This document shows positions 1 to 10,414 of a DNA stretch of 27,904 nucleotides, piece after piece. The notes below the pieces were generated by a model. The model was not told the DNA's origin. It made no database searches and saw only the letters and a program-made list of their open reading frames with translations. A program made the position numbers and the translations under genes. Numbering within the stretch: the stretch's first letter is position 1; the number at the start of each line of letters is the position of its first letter. Source of the DNA: Chara braunii (taxonomy: Eukaryota > Streptophyta > Charophyceae > Charales > Characeae); NCBI GenBank assembly GCA_003427395.1, contig BFEA01000004.1, positions 8,268,889 to 8,296,792 of the forward strand. The letters are read 5' to 3'.

Positions 1-45
<45 letters not shown>
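1..45. repeat. (GA)n microsatellite at window edge
   Basis: An uninterrupted GA dinucleotide run starts at the first base and ends at 45. It is cut by the window edge, so its true length is unknown. Confidence 0.97.
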
Positions 46-49
<4 letters not shown>

Positions 50-96
50 CCATGGATAGGATGAGCAACGGACTGGCCAACAGGTAAGTCTCCAAC
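50..96 (-). repeat. Dispersed repeat related in inverted orientation to 3296-3335
   Basis: Reading 50-96 on the minus strand gives GGAGACTTACCTGTT, then a GCC-containing stretch, then GTTGCTCATCCTA. The plus strand at about 3296-3335 carries almost the same string with a few substitutions. On the plus strand here the core reads CAG|GTAAGT, a consensus eukaryotic 5' splice-donor context. The two copies form a short imperfect inverted pair about 3.2 kb apart. Function is unknown. Confidence 0.6.
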
Positions 97-2915
97 CCCA
101 CAGCTGGCCTCACGCTACTTCCATCTATAGGATGAGCAAAATCGAATGAATCTTCCGCTAGACATGGAAATATACACTACCTGGTTGAATCTGCCCGATA
201 CCTATCGTGCAACACTTTCTGCAATCGACGGCACGGCGTGAAGCAAACCCGCAGTGAAAAAAGACCCCGTTCATAAAGCCGCAACAACACCAACTGTACG
301 AAGCGCCCCCCCAAAAAAACGTACGAAAGCACGGCGTCGGTGCGAATACCCTTCCAAGGGTATCCACCCTGGTTTTTGCAAGTAACAGGAAATAAGTTTG
401 GTTTGGGTGCGTCTAGGGTTTACGTAGGTTGAATGGTTGACTAGAGTAGAGAGTGTGTGGGCGCACGGACTTGAGGCGCGGGTGTTCTTTTTTATTTGTT
501 GATTTTTGAAGAGCTAGCATGATCGCCAGTCCAATTTTTAATTGCTGATTAAACTAGGATTAAAAAGATTATGCCTCTTTGGTTGGTGCGCTTGCTGTCA
601 CTTGTCTGTACGTGCGGAGGACGACGTCGACGACGGCATGGTTCAATATAGTCGCGCGGTGGACGCGGAAGGTTGACGGCCGTGAGTTCTGCTGATAGGT
701 CGACCTGAGGGTTTGAAACGTTTTGGTAGATCTGCGTGTCGCATAGTATTCTGTTATTTAGATGTCAGTCAATACTAGATCCAGACTTGGGCTTAGCACT
801 ATCGGTTACGGTGTCGGACTCCCATTCGGGAGGTTCAGGGATCAAGATCGAGCGATGATGACGCGGAGATATCAGAGTAGCACGAAGGACCGAGGGGTTG
901 AGGGCCCGACGGGGCTATCCCCCTTGGTTTTGCCGATGGCGGCGTCAGAACGATGCTAGCATTTCCTTTTTCTTCGTTCGTCACTTTCTGGTGATTAAAA
1001 TCTCTAAAAGGTTTTTACTACTTATTGTCGTATTACTATTATTTTCAGCGTTCTTTGACTTGGACGTGACGCTGGACTTAGGGGCCGGTGGTCGATGACC
1101 TTGAGTACGCACCTCCTTTTGTTGGCCTACGGGTTCCTCGCGTATTCGGGATGCTGGCGAGATTTCCTTGACCTGACTGCTTTGAAATAAGGACCGAAGA
1201 GGTCAACATATGAATGGAGAGTGGTGGGGTTCGTGGTCGTGGCTTCACTCGCTTCCCGTTTGGAGAGCGTCGATAGGCTAAAGGTGAAAAGGAATAGGAG
1301 AACAGTTCGAGCATGCCCGTGGGGACTCGACAGCCCGCAGCGATACACGCTGCGGGGGCAGGCTGCATGAAAACCCCTCTACGATCATATCATCGAAGTT
1401 TTGATCGAAATGATTGCAACTTCCTCCAAGAGCTGCATCAGGCCGCACTTCACTTAGGCACGAGTTGCAAACGTCGAGGCAGTCTCAGCGCCCTCCCACT
1501 AGCTTTAGCAGGGAACTGTCCGACGACAGAACAAATGTCGAGCGTCGTTGCGCTGGCTTTTCGGGGTAGATAGTCGACAGTTGAATGTGCATGCTCCTTA
1601 GTGAGATCCGCTAATCGTGAATACCAGCTTGTTGGTCGTGATGATCCAGGCCCGAACGATCTGGGTTAGCGCGCAACCCGACGACCTGGGGGTATGCGTA
1701 GGAGGTGGGGAGCAACGAGTGAGCGAAGCTAAGCGCAAGAGCAGCAAAGGGAAAGTAGAATGTGGATGGATCTAGGCAAGGAGGCGGGCGCAGCGCGTAC
1801 GAAGCGGAGATGGCGGGAGGAGGAGTCAGACGCAGTCAAGAAGACGTAGCGCTCTCGATCTTGAATGGGATCGAGAGGGAAAAGAGGCAGTTTCGGGGTT
1901 TTTACCCCCAACGAATTGGATGGTGATGACGAAGTTGGGAGAAAATCAGCAGATAAGAAGTTAGTATGAGAGAGGGGACAGGATATGGCGGAGAAGATGG
2001 TGCGAGCGTGGGAATGGAAAACGCGTGTCTCTCTCGATTCCTATTGGAATTGGGTGAGAAAAAGTGTTATCCCGACATTTTGAGGTTGGGCGAAACCGAA
2101 TTTGAAGTCGGGTTTAGTAGTAAGTTAGTAGGTTAGGAGTTAGTACAGAGAAGATGTGCGCTAAAGCTATGGTGGAAGTAGAGATAGAAGCAGAAGAAAA
2201 ACGAGAAACCTCCTGAGTCTTGGTGATACCGGGTGGAGGAGAAGGTTAGATAGGGGTTGTTAGCTGTCACGAGCCGAGTGGTGGTGTTAGATTAAGGTTT
2301 TAGTGGTTGATTTCTCTATGCTGCGCAGCATGGGTTGCGCGTCATGAAGGTAGTGCAGATGCACAGGGCAGAAAGAGGGAACAGTGGGTTGTGCGAACCT
2401 AGTCGGGTTTCGAGCCAGAGACGTTCAGACCTAAGAACAAAGGTATGCGGTGTACAAGGAAAGGAGAGAACGAAATCTGGAAAGCAAGAAGGAGAACGCA
2501 TGCTCACTTGGCCAGGGCGGCTGCCCGAGATTTGAACGCCTAATTATTATGAGGGAAAGATCGATGCACTTATCCGTGATTCATGGGGAGGTTCATGCAA
2601 TTTTGCGCATTTGGTAAGTAGTGCGCCGACCTTGACAGCGTCCATCATCGCTTCCGTCGACGTGATTGCCAGATAGGTGTTTCTACATTGGGCTGCCCTT
2701 CACCATCATCGTAATCGAAGGGTACGTCTTCCTTGTCGAAGTTCAAAGTACCCGTCGTCGGGGTCGAGGTGACTATGGCAGTAGGCCTTGTCACACTGGT
2801 GATCCAATGCGCGCAATACCTCTCGGGTTATCCGGATGCACCTTCAGGTTGCCCATATCTGGCCAAGGTCATGGCCAAATTCGGTGGAAGTGGCATACCA
2901 ACAAGGGATAAGTTG
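97..2915. other. Non-coding stretch, no gene recognised
   Basis: Open frames here are short (under 100 codons), overlap on both strands and show no family motif. I see only scattered small structures: a perfect 9-bp-arm hairpin at 1334-1356 and a 14-bp perfect palindrome at 2318-2331. No promoter, RNA gene or transposon end could be supported. Confidence 0.6.
1334..1356. repeat. Perfect GC-rich hairpin
   Basis: CCCGCAGCG (1334-1342) and CGCTGCGGG (1348-1356) are perfect inverted complements separated by ATACA. No T-run follows, so a terminator reading is not supported. It is a stand-alone stem-loop of unknown role. Confidence 0.75.
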
Positions 2916-2923
2916 CGGGTGAA

Positions 2924-3335
2924 CACTTACCTGGTCGGAATCGTCGGCTAGGTGCATTGGAAACATGATAAGTACAGTACCGCGAAGAGAGAGAGAGACA
3001 AAGGACAAGCGAAGAAGAATGCGTGTCCGGCGGGGCTGAGGCGACAATGCGGGATGAACTGAGAAGCGAGCGCCCGAAGATTTGACTTGCCTGGGGTAGG
3101 GTGAGGCACTCATTCCACCGATCGAGGGAGTTGGCCGAGGCATCGCTCAACCCACCGAACGAAGTAGCAGCAAGAGAGTTGCAAGCTTGCAGACTTACCT
3201 GCTGACCGGTATAACGCCCATCCGTTGAACGAGGTTGCTAGCAACAAGCGGTTAACTGCTGCTCTGCTCATCGCAACAAGGAAAACAGATGAGGTGGAGA
3301 CTTACCTGTTAGCCGGTGTGTTGCTCATCCTAAGG
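2924..3335 (-). repeat. Three degenerate units each carrying a minus-strand GTAAGT splice-donor consensus
   Basis: The plus strand shows ACTTACCTG at about 2925, 3193 and 3301, which is CAGGTAAGT on the minus strand. The two upper copies share flanking sequence: on minus, GGATGAGCAAC or GGATGGGCGTT, then an ACCGG-containing stretch, then CAGGTAAGTCT. The third copy is more diverged. A related fourth copy lies inverted at 50-96. These could be duplicated exon ends of a decayed gene or a short repeat family that happens to contain the motif. No matching coding exon was identified. Confidence 0.45.
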
Positions 3336-4190
3336 ATCAAAGTAATGCCAGTCCAGCTGAGTGGGGACGCTGGTCATTCCTTTTGAGTGAAGGCAACGAC
3401 GAGCTAACAATAGGAGTTGCAGAGTTGAGCCGGGAGTTCAGGGGGGATAGTGACTCGGCTACACCGGCGGATTCTGCGTTTAGGATGTGAACTATTTGAA
3501 AATAGTCCGGCTAGGTTGGGAAGTTGCAGTTTGATTTGAGTCATGGGCCCTGTGACCGAGGGAAGGTGATCAAGCACGGTAAAAGGGGGGATATGGTTGT
3601 GACTCGGAGAATCGTTGGAGAGTCAACAACTGAAGGTTTGATTTTGGTAGACCAAGTTGTTCTGTGCTTTGGCCATCATTGCAGGGCCCTCAGGCGTATC
3701 GAGGCACCAAGGCCCTTTCCTGGGAGTTGAGTCAGTCCCTCTCTTGTATCTCGAGAGTCTGAAACCCCTCATTCTGTCTTTCTTACACTAAGTCTAATCT
3801 TGTTCTGAGAGGAAGGTGGCAGGCGGGATTGCAACCCGTCGGACCGCAGCAAGACTATGTGGGGAGTCTGCCTACCGATTGCGGGAGCTCTGCTGGAACT
3901 CAAGAGGAGTTCTGGAGGCAAGGAACTGAGAGGTAACCTTCCATCTCCATCTATAAACACAGTATAACCCCTATCTGTATCTCTTGTTATGTTTGACTAA
4001 GTATACTGCTTGTACCCTTACTTTGACTCTCAGTTTTACTTTCAGGACAAACCAGGATTAAGTAAAGGATTGTTTGTGCAAATTCAGTTTTTTGTTTTGT
4101 TGTTTGACTGAAAGCAGATTGTAAAAAGGGATTGCATCTGGGGGAAGGATGGGAGTAAGGAAGTTTTGCTTGGGCCTGACTGGGTCAATC
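3336..4190. other. No gene recognised
   Basis: This stretch is GC-moderate in its first half and becomes AT-rich after about 3960. Open frames are short and unconvincing. A box-B-like string occurs on the minus strand near 3820, but no complete tRNA could be folded. Confidence 0.5.
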
Positions 4191-4194
4191 GAAG

Positions 4195-4919
4195 GCTGGG
4201 AGAGTTTCCATAAGATTGAAGGGCCCAGTGCTATGTTTATTTTCGATTGCCTGAAGGACTAGACAAGTTTCCATAAGATTGGGTGGTCTGGTTGCTTTGA
4301 CTTGCAAGGATTATTTGTGCTTGATTTTTAGGGGCCAAGCATCTTTCCATAAGATTGGATGGCTTGGTTGCCTTGTTTCTTTGGGGTTTTCCTATATTTT
4401 ATTAATTTCTGAAAGGGAGTTGGGCATGTTCCATAAGATTGGAGGGCCTTGGCTCTCTCTTGTTTTATTCTGAGAAGGAATTTAGGCGAAGGATTGGACA
4501 GGTTCCCATAAGATTGGGTGGTCTGGTCTGGAGCCGCGCATATGCTGAAACCAAAAGGTGAAATTTGTTTATATTTTATACTACTTTATTTATGAACACG
4601 CTAGTCAGACATTTTTCCATAAGATTGGATGGTCTGACTATAACATATCATTTAACTGAAGAAAGTATGAATTAAGAATAAAATTGTGGTAAGAAGGGAC
4701 AGGTTGGACCTTGATCTAAGATAATCGGTTCAGTCATATGTTACCTTAAAAGACAAAGTGCAGACACTTATATATAACTTGGATACTTAAATAGTCCAGG
4801 GCGACTTGGCTGGCTAACCTAGTCATGTGCCCAAAGAAGAGAAAAGTTGTAGTGGCCTGTGTCTGTGTATATTCTATGGCTGAGCTAGATAGGTTCCCAT
4901 AAGATTGGGTGGTCTAGCT
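4195..4919. repeat. Seven-copy hairpin repeat array with conserved core and covarying arms
   Basis: Seven copies of a core close to TTYCCATAAGATTGGRTGG occur at about 4195-4229, 4258-4292, 4333-4369, 4422-4449, 4493-4527, 4602-4640 and 4883-4919. In each, the bases left and right of the core are complementary over 4-9 bp, yet the arm sequence differs between copies. Examples are TAGTCAGAC with GTCTGACTA, GGCCAAGC with GCTTGGTT, and AGCTAGAT with GTCTAGCT. The enclosed segment is 21 nt in five copies, 20 in one and 23 in one. Inside it a small stem also covaries: CCCA with TGGG, or TCCA with TGGA, around TAAGAT. The first five copies are spaced 62-85 bp with related linkers. This pattern is expected of a conserved nucleic-acid structure. 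No known RNA family was recognised. Confidence 0.8.
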
Positions 4920-5219
4920 GTAAGCCTTAAGTAAGTTGGGTATAAGGGACAAATCAGTGAGAGACTACAAACTATTGTTTGGCCAGGTTGACTTGGGGTT
5001 GGTGAGATTACTTACCTTTGTGGTTTGACCTGCATGGGGCTGAGTGAGATCACTACTTAGTCTGAGTTTCAGTTGATAGGTAGTTGCTTTAGTTGCTCGC
5101 CACGTGCTAGAGTCATAGGAGTTGGTTTCAATTCCTGCATTTTTTTAGCTAAGTTTATTTTACTTAGGTCGATTTCTACATTTTAGGGGATCAGGCTTTG
5201 TATAAATTTTGGTAAGCTA
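4920..5219. other. AT-rich spacer between two repeat arrays
   Basis: No open frame of note and no recognised motif. A weak internal similarity (repeated GAG.GAGATYACT strings near 5005 and 5045) is visible but too short to define a repeat. Confidence 0.4.
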
Positions 5220-5590
5220 CTTTCTCTACAGGAAGTGCTGCCGAAATTTCTGCAAATCCAAGGGGTAAGCCAAAATTTGACTTTTCAAAGTTCAACTTGT
5301 CTAATTTTTATATACGGCTTAGTAAAAATATGGAAAGTCCCCTTTTCTGAAGGGAGTGCTGCCCAAATTTTTGCTAATTCAGGGAGTTAGACAAAATTTG
5401 ACTTTGGAGAGTTGAAGATTATTTATGTTTTCATATTCGAACTAATATAAACTCTAGAATGACACTTTTCCTACGGGAAGCGCTGCCGAAATATTCTTAG
5501 TTTAAAAAAATTAGATTATATTATGACATGTGGCGACTTTTGGCAATCCACTCTGCATAGGGGAAATTTTGCCATAGGTCTACCTTTCCT
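5220..5590. repeat. Three-copy ~120-bp repeat with hairpin preceding a conserved GTGCTGCCSAAAT box
   Basis: The box GTGCTGCCGAAAT or a close variant recurs at about 5234, 5356 and 5480. Immediately before each box is a short hairpin whose arms differ between copies: CTTTC/GGAAG at 5220-5235, CCCTT/AAGGG at 5340-5354, TTTTCC/GGGAAG at 5466-5480. Copies 1 and 2 also share CAAAATTTGACTTT about 35 bp downstream. Around 5540-5580 TTGGCAA and TTTGCCA form another inverted pair. Arms change while pairing is kept, as in the array at 4195-4919. No RNA family recognised. Confidence 0.6.
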
Positions 5591-7860
5591 TGAACACTGG
5601 CTTAGAGGTAGACTTAGACTTAGTTATTAGGAGATCTTGAGAGAGGATGTGCTATGGAGATTCATTCCCCATACACTGATAGTCAAACCTTGGGAATTAG
5701 CCTGTCTTGTGTTACACGTCCCTCGTTGATTGATTCGATTCAGAATTGATCTAGTTTCAGCTTGATCCCAAGAGGATCATCTTCTGTTACCACTCATAAC
5801 ACGTCGGTTGGTTGATCACCGACTCATCGGCTCACGACACAACTTTGCTTACACATGTACCTCAACCTGATGCCTTAGCCCTGAGATTTGATATGTTTCT
5901 TTGAGGGTTTTAACCATACTTCTTTTAATGACCATTATAAAGAATTGATGAGATTTATGGAAAAGTGGACTATGGATGGGGCTTGAGTGTGTGAGGCGTA
6001 GTGTGAGTTACAGAGAACAGTAAAGTTTACCACATTGGTGTATGGCAATGTGACTATTGTGCGTGTCTGTGTTTTATGCAGGTTAGTATTTTGGAGCTTG
6101 GTATATGAGTCGTACCTTGGAGACCGTTAAAATGATAACCATATGACGCACGATCTGCATACCTGATGGGTTTATGTTCCCCTTTCCTTTATTTTATCTC
6201 GAGTTTTGATTTGATATATTAGCATCGGGATGATTAATTATTTTCCTGAGTGATTTTGCTTATTGATTTTTATGGTTGGACGTTGTAGTCCGTGGCAGCC
6301 GTCAAAGTCAAACCCCTTGACTTGATGACAAACCCCCGCTGAGGGAGCTGGTCTCCAAGGCAATAAGAGATGATTGCCACCACGTGTATAAACCTGTGTA
6401 CCACCCACTTTCCACAGGGTGCAGACGAGGGCGTGATTCACAACCGCACTTGGCAGTTGTCCAGCGTCGAGAGATTAACCCCTCAAGGCGCGTGTCAGCC
6501 GACACTTGAGTGTCGAACGCAACCCTCGAGATTATCGAGGACCGCGTGATTATGGGTACTACATAGTATGCCATCGTTGCGACCGCTTGCGTAGGCTTGC
6601 ATTGCTAGTCGATATGAGAAGGCCCTGCGTTCGTGGGGTTTTATACTAAGTCTCGAGCGTGTTGCCTATCCGATTTCCGCGTCGGAAGGTTATGGGATGG
6701 CTACAAAAGGGACTAGGATTGTTGTGTTGTTTTGTCATATGTCGTTTTGTGTGTATGTGTTCTATTTTTATGTTTGTAGTGTGGTGTACGCGTGGTGCGT
6801 GGGATACGTCCTAGTTGACCGACGTCCAGTCGCGCTTGGGACTTCATCCCCTCAGTGTGACGGTTCGCGTGCGGGCCCGATAAAGGCGTAAAACCGCTCG
6901 TACCCCCTATGCTACACCGAACGAGAATTGCCATCGGTTGGTCCACCTCTGCGATTGCAGCTGATTAGCTTTCGTACTGTGGACTGGTAGCTCGGCGTGG
7001 ATATGCCCACCGAAGGGAGGTGACAACTCCCGTAAGGTGGAGGTAAGTCGTGCCTCGCGTAGGCCCTATCCTGTCGTAGGGGCTCACGAGAGGTATGGCT
7101 GGCACACTCGGTCGGAGCGGCTTGCAGAAGCTCCATGTGCATTTGCGACGAGGAAATAAACCAACTCCTGCATGACGCGGCCGGGAGGGTCCTGCCTCGT
7201 TTCGTGCGGTGCTGGACCGATGCGCACGACAACGGGCCCGCCCGCCCAAATGGAAGGCCGAAATGTAAAAAAGCGGGCCCTCCCAATTCCAAAAGCGACC
7301 CGTCCCCTCCCCGACTCGAACCCGCGCCTATTGTGAGATTTTTCACCCGTTGTCTCGAGAAACGACCCCGCAAGACTTCTTTTTCGTGGCCTCGTTGGGA
7401 GCGTCTTCTGAGGACCGCTTTTCCCTTTAAGTATTAGGTAGAAAAGGGAAGCAAAGAAGATTCTAAAAACTGCAGGCCTATATGCCAACAGAATTCTAAG
7501 CTTGACAGACAGGTGCTCCCATCTAGATCACGCCGACTTTATCCCGGGCCAATACATCCTGGATAATGTTATGTCCTTAAATGAGGCCTTCAAGAAGATA
7601 GCTGAGAAAAAATGCAGGTGGCGATCCTATCCTTCGAGACGGCCTACGATTAGGTCAACTAGGACTTCCTCCACGACTGCATCAAGACATGGGCCTAGGT
7701 GCTAAATTTAGGGATTGGGTGTGAAAGCGAAGGTCTGTCAGACCTATGCTAGAGCGTTAAGTCGTCGCTGTAAGTCCACATACCAATGCACCATCACACT
7801 GTGCGCATTATCCAATCACGAAAATTGCGCGCCTGCGCCTTGTCACAAATTTCACGCGCT
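5591..7860. other. Long non-coding stretch, no gene recognised
   Basis: Composition shifts near 6290 from AT-rich to GC-richer sequence. Overlapping minus-strand open frames of 134 and 153 codons between 6912 and 7488 have low-complexity Arg/Ser/Pro composition and no domain motif, so I treat them as chance frames in GC-rich DNA. A minus-strand box-B-like string GGTTCGAGTC lies near 7315, but no box A at a sensible distance was found. Confidence 0.45.
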
Positions 7861-8044
7861 GCTACCGCAAGCCTCCATCTGACCGTTGATCCTTGCCCAT
7901 AGGCTAGAGTGCTATCCAGCCGTTGAATCTTAGGACCCGGACCACTGCACATTTATGCTTAGTAATGGCCCCCACTTATGGTAATCGCGCAGTGTCTTGT
8001 TGCATACTCCACCCATGCAAGAGGAAACTCTTGTCCCAAGCTTG

Positions 8045-8365
8045 TGACTTCTCACGGAGGAAGGAAATCATGATCTGGCCACCAAATCCAAACCCTACAG
8101 CCTCCTAATCGTTTCAGATCTGGAGGAAAGAAGGGCCCCACGTGAAGCACACAGATGATCAATCCTCATAGAGGAAGGAAGGCTTTTACCTGACCGTCAA
8201 ATCTAAGTTACACAACCTCCCAATTGTTAGCATTCTGGAGGAAAGGAGGGGACCATGCAATCCAAAGCACAAAATGACGCTTTCTCATAGAGGGGCATAA
8301 ACATCATCTGGCCACCGATCCTAATTCCTAAAGTCTTCCGATCGTTTTGGATGTGGAGGAAAGTG
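8045..8365. repeat. Three degenerate ~117-bp tandem repeats
   Basis: Units start near 8049, 8165 and 8283. Each contains, in order, a GAGGAAGG-like purine box, CTGGCCACC or CTGACCGTC, a pyrimidine-rich segment, TCGTTTYRGAT or a related string, and TGGAGGAAAG. A weaker half-unit with CTGACCGTTGATCC lies just upstream near 7872. No coding potential is seen. Confidence 0.6.
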
Positions 8366-8587
8366 TGACGGGGCTGAGGTAGAGCAGCGAGGTCGGGGAA
8401 GAGAGAGGGAGGGAGTGAGAGCACACACACACACTCACTCAACTCGACACAGACTTGACACGACTCGACGGAGGCAGACACAAAGTGGCGAAGTCGCAAA
8501 GTCTCAAAGTCGCAATCTTGGATTCCGAACACAATGTCACAGCAAGTCACACTGAAGCACAAGCACTGAGGCGGAAAACTGAATTTC

Positions 8588-8638
8588 CCGAACTCAGCTT
8601 GAGTCCGGTCTTAAGTACCGGACTCAAGTTGAGTTCGG
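8588..8638. repeat. Large imperfect palindrome
   Basis: The 22-nt arms 8588-8609 and 8617-8638 are inverted complements with a single mismatch (arm core CTTGAGTCCGGT / ACCGGACTCAAG). They are separated by the 7-nt spacer CTTAAGT. This is a strong potential hairpin or cruciform, and it could be a MITE remnant or a regulatory inverted repeat. No target duplication was seen. Confidence 0.8.
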
Positions 8639-8692
8639 AGGGCAGAAGTGCAATTTGCCTCAGGGCTAAACTGAAAATCGAAGGTCTGAGCC

Positions 8693-8787
8693 TGGGCGCC
8701 AGAATGTCAGATGGCGCCAAGTATCGAAATCCGAAAGTGCCAGAGGTGGGATTTGAGAACGGGCGCCAGATGCAGAGGGCGCCAACA
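8693..8787. repeat. Two paired GGCGCC palindrome motifs
   Basis: GGGCGCCAGA ... GGCGCCAA occurs twice (about 8695-8722 and 8761-8788), with the two GGCGCC hexamers of each copy about 20-23 bp apart. It is a short direct duplication, and nothing more can be said from the sequence. Confidence 0.55.
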
Positions 8788-8997
8788 ATCACGCACCGGA
8801 GAACAGAGACTAAAAAAAAATGAAATATCAGCCTGGCGGGTGGTAACCCGCGGACCAGGGATCGAGCCCTGGCTGAGTTCGTAACACTATCCCCTCCCTC
8901 TGGAAGGCAATGTCCCGGCTGCCAAAGACCCAATGAACAACTGTGAAGGACGGGACGGGGCTGATCACAAGTCAAAAAAGGAAAAGAGGAGTAATGC

Positions 8998-9165
8998 AAG
9001 TAGCAGGGTAATCATATTGAGGCTCTACGGGGATGAGGGAATCAATGCTCAAGTAACAGGGTAATCCTATTGAGGTTCTACAAGGGTGAGAGTAGTAATG
9101 TTCGGGTCATATGGTAATCCTACTGAGGTTCTACAAGTAACAGGGTAGTCCTATTGGTGTTCTAC
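8998..9165. repeat. Four copies of a ~31-bp motif, partly at 53-bp period
   Basis: AGTARCAGGGTAATCCTATT followed by GAGGTTCTAC recurs at about 8998, 9051, 9104 and 9136 with a few changes. The first three starts are 53 bp apart and the last is about 32 bp on. No open frame uses this period. Confidence 0.75.
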
Positions 9166-9858
9166 ATGGTTATAGGTTGTCAGGTTTGAGAAAAATAAAA
9201 AAAATAAAATTGTTTGTGCAATGCTGAAGTGTTGGGGTGTCTGAGGGGTCTGGGAAAACAACGTCTAAGTCTTGTAACAGGGTGTCAAAAGCGAAAACAT
9301 GTCTTGAGGAGGGTCTTGGAGGGTGTCGCAGAAGTAGCAGTAACGAAGCAGTCTTCAGCGGTTCTGTGATGTAGACGGCGAGGGCTTCAACTTGATTGTC
9401 CCAGTAGCAGGTTGCGTCCGGTACACGATTTGATGATGAGGTCTGATCCGGATAGCAAGTCGCAGACTGATCTTGATGTCCATGTTGGAGGAGCTGCTCC
9501 AGAAGTCTGCGAGTCCAAGGTGCCGGCCAAAGGGAACAACATGGTGGCCAACCAGCTGTCTTATCTCCTCGTACTGAGCTGCAACATGCCGTCGTTCTCG
9601 TGCGCTTGCCATTAGATCCATTATCGCCGGCGACGCGCAGGCGCCACACTGAGAACTTGGACAAGAGAGACAAGGGTGTGGCGAAGGACAGATGGGAGAA
9701 TGGGGCAAGGCGGAGGCAAGAGCGGATAAGACAGAGGGGGGTTCAAGAGGCAAGGGCTTCGCTGGGTACAGGGGTGTGTGTAGGGCAGGAATACGGGGTT
9801 TTGGCGGGGTCAAGGTGGGGTTTATGCAAGGGTTTAGGGTTTGGGTTATATTATGCAT
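9166..9858 (-). other. Region downstream of the minus-strand pol; possible 3' element sequence, no LTR defined
   Basis: Two overlapping minus-strand frames of 167 codons (9355-9858 and 9170-9673) lie directly after the chromodomain stop. The second half of 9355-9858 reads like plain protein (Ala/Arg/Glu-rich, then hydrophobic), but I recognise no family. A minus-strand TGGCGCC string near 9640 resembles part of a primer-binding site. No polypurine tract or TG...CA repeat pair was found, so the 3' end of the minus-strand element is unresolved. Confidence 0.35.
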
Positions 9859-10414
9859 CTAGGATATAGGGTGAGCACGATCATAGGCGCGAACAAGTTT
9901 CATAGCATTCTTAAGGTTAGCAAGAGGTTCCCATGTGGATTCTTCGTCAGGGTATCCTATCCATTTAACTTTGTATTTTGTGATTGGTTCAGGGTGGTCA
10001 GATACTTGAGTAGTTCTTCGTCCAATGATGGCTTCGACGACGAATTCAGGGCCTGTGGGTAACATGATTGGTGGAGGTCTAGGATATGGGCAGTCGACGA
10101 ATTGGGGTGGGGATTCATGGTATTCTTTGAGGTACTCTACGTGGAAGACAGGGTGGACGTGAGCCATGTCAGGAGGGAGTTGGAGTTTGTAGTCGACTTG
10201 GGAGGTTTGTTTAATGATGGGGAAACCACTTGTTCGAGAGTTTCTTGGACAAGTCGTGTTCGGGTTCAAAGCGTTTGGCGTCGAGCCAGACTTTGTCCCC
10301 TACTTTGAATGACACGTCACGTCTGTGTTTGTTAGTTTTGTTGGCTTGTTGTTCTTGTGTTCGTTCGAGGGCTTCGGTGGCTTCTCTGAGGAGTCTGTTC
10401 ATTGTTGTACCCAT
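9859..10414 (-). pseudogene. Integrase C-terminus plus chromodomain of the minus-strand element
   Basis: Two frames together continue the integrase. The segment 10414-10211 carries SFKVGDKVWLDAK and DLSKKLSNKW, the usual start of the GPY/F region. After a frame change near 10220 the 10269-9859 frame reads VHPVFHVEYLKEY and then a chromodomain. The chromodomain core KYKVKWIGYPDEESTWEP (about residues 98-115) keeps the aromatic cage-type residues Y, W and W. It ends with a normal stop at 9859. The chromodomain family binds methylated histone tails; that function is inferred only from homology. Confidence 0.85.

Noticed and set aside
2318-2331. Perfect 14-bp palindrome ATGCTGCGCAGCAT
   Set aside because: Short enough to occur by chance in 28 kb of GC-rich sequence and has no partner feature.
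3810-3890. Minus-strand tRNA-like fold with GGTTGCAATCC and GGTAGGC/GCCTGCC arms
   Set aside because: The acceptor pairing overlaps the T-stem and the central arms are missing, so the resemblance is partial.
6912-7488. Overlapping minus-strand frames of 134 and 153 codons
   Set aside because: Arg/Ser/Pro-rich composition in GC-rich DNA, overlap in different frames, and no motif; probably chance open frames.
8840-8935. tRNA-like sequence with a box-B-like GGGATCGAGCCC / GGCTCGATCCC palindrome and a downstream A/T run
   Set aside because: The T-arm-like hairpin is clear, but no consistent acceptor, D and anticodon arms could be drawn, and box A is poor.
9600-9700. Minus-strand TGGCGCC as primer-binding site of another element with gag at 9622 downward
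   Set aside because: No LTR end with CA at the expected distance and no polypurine tract; too weak to annotate.
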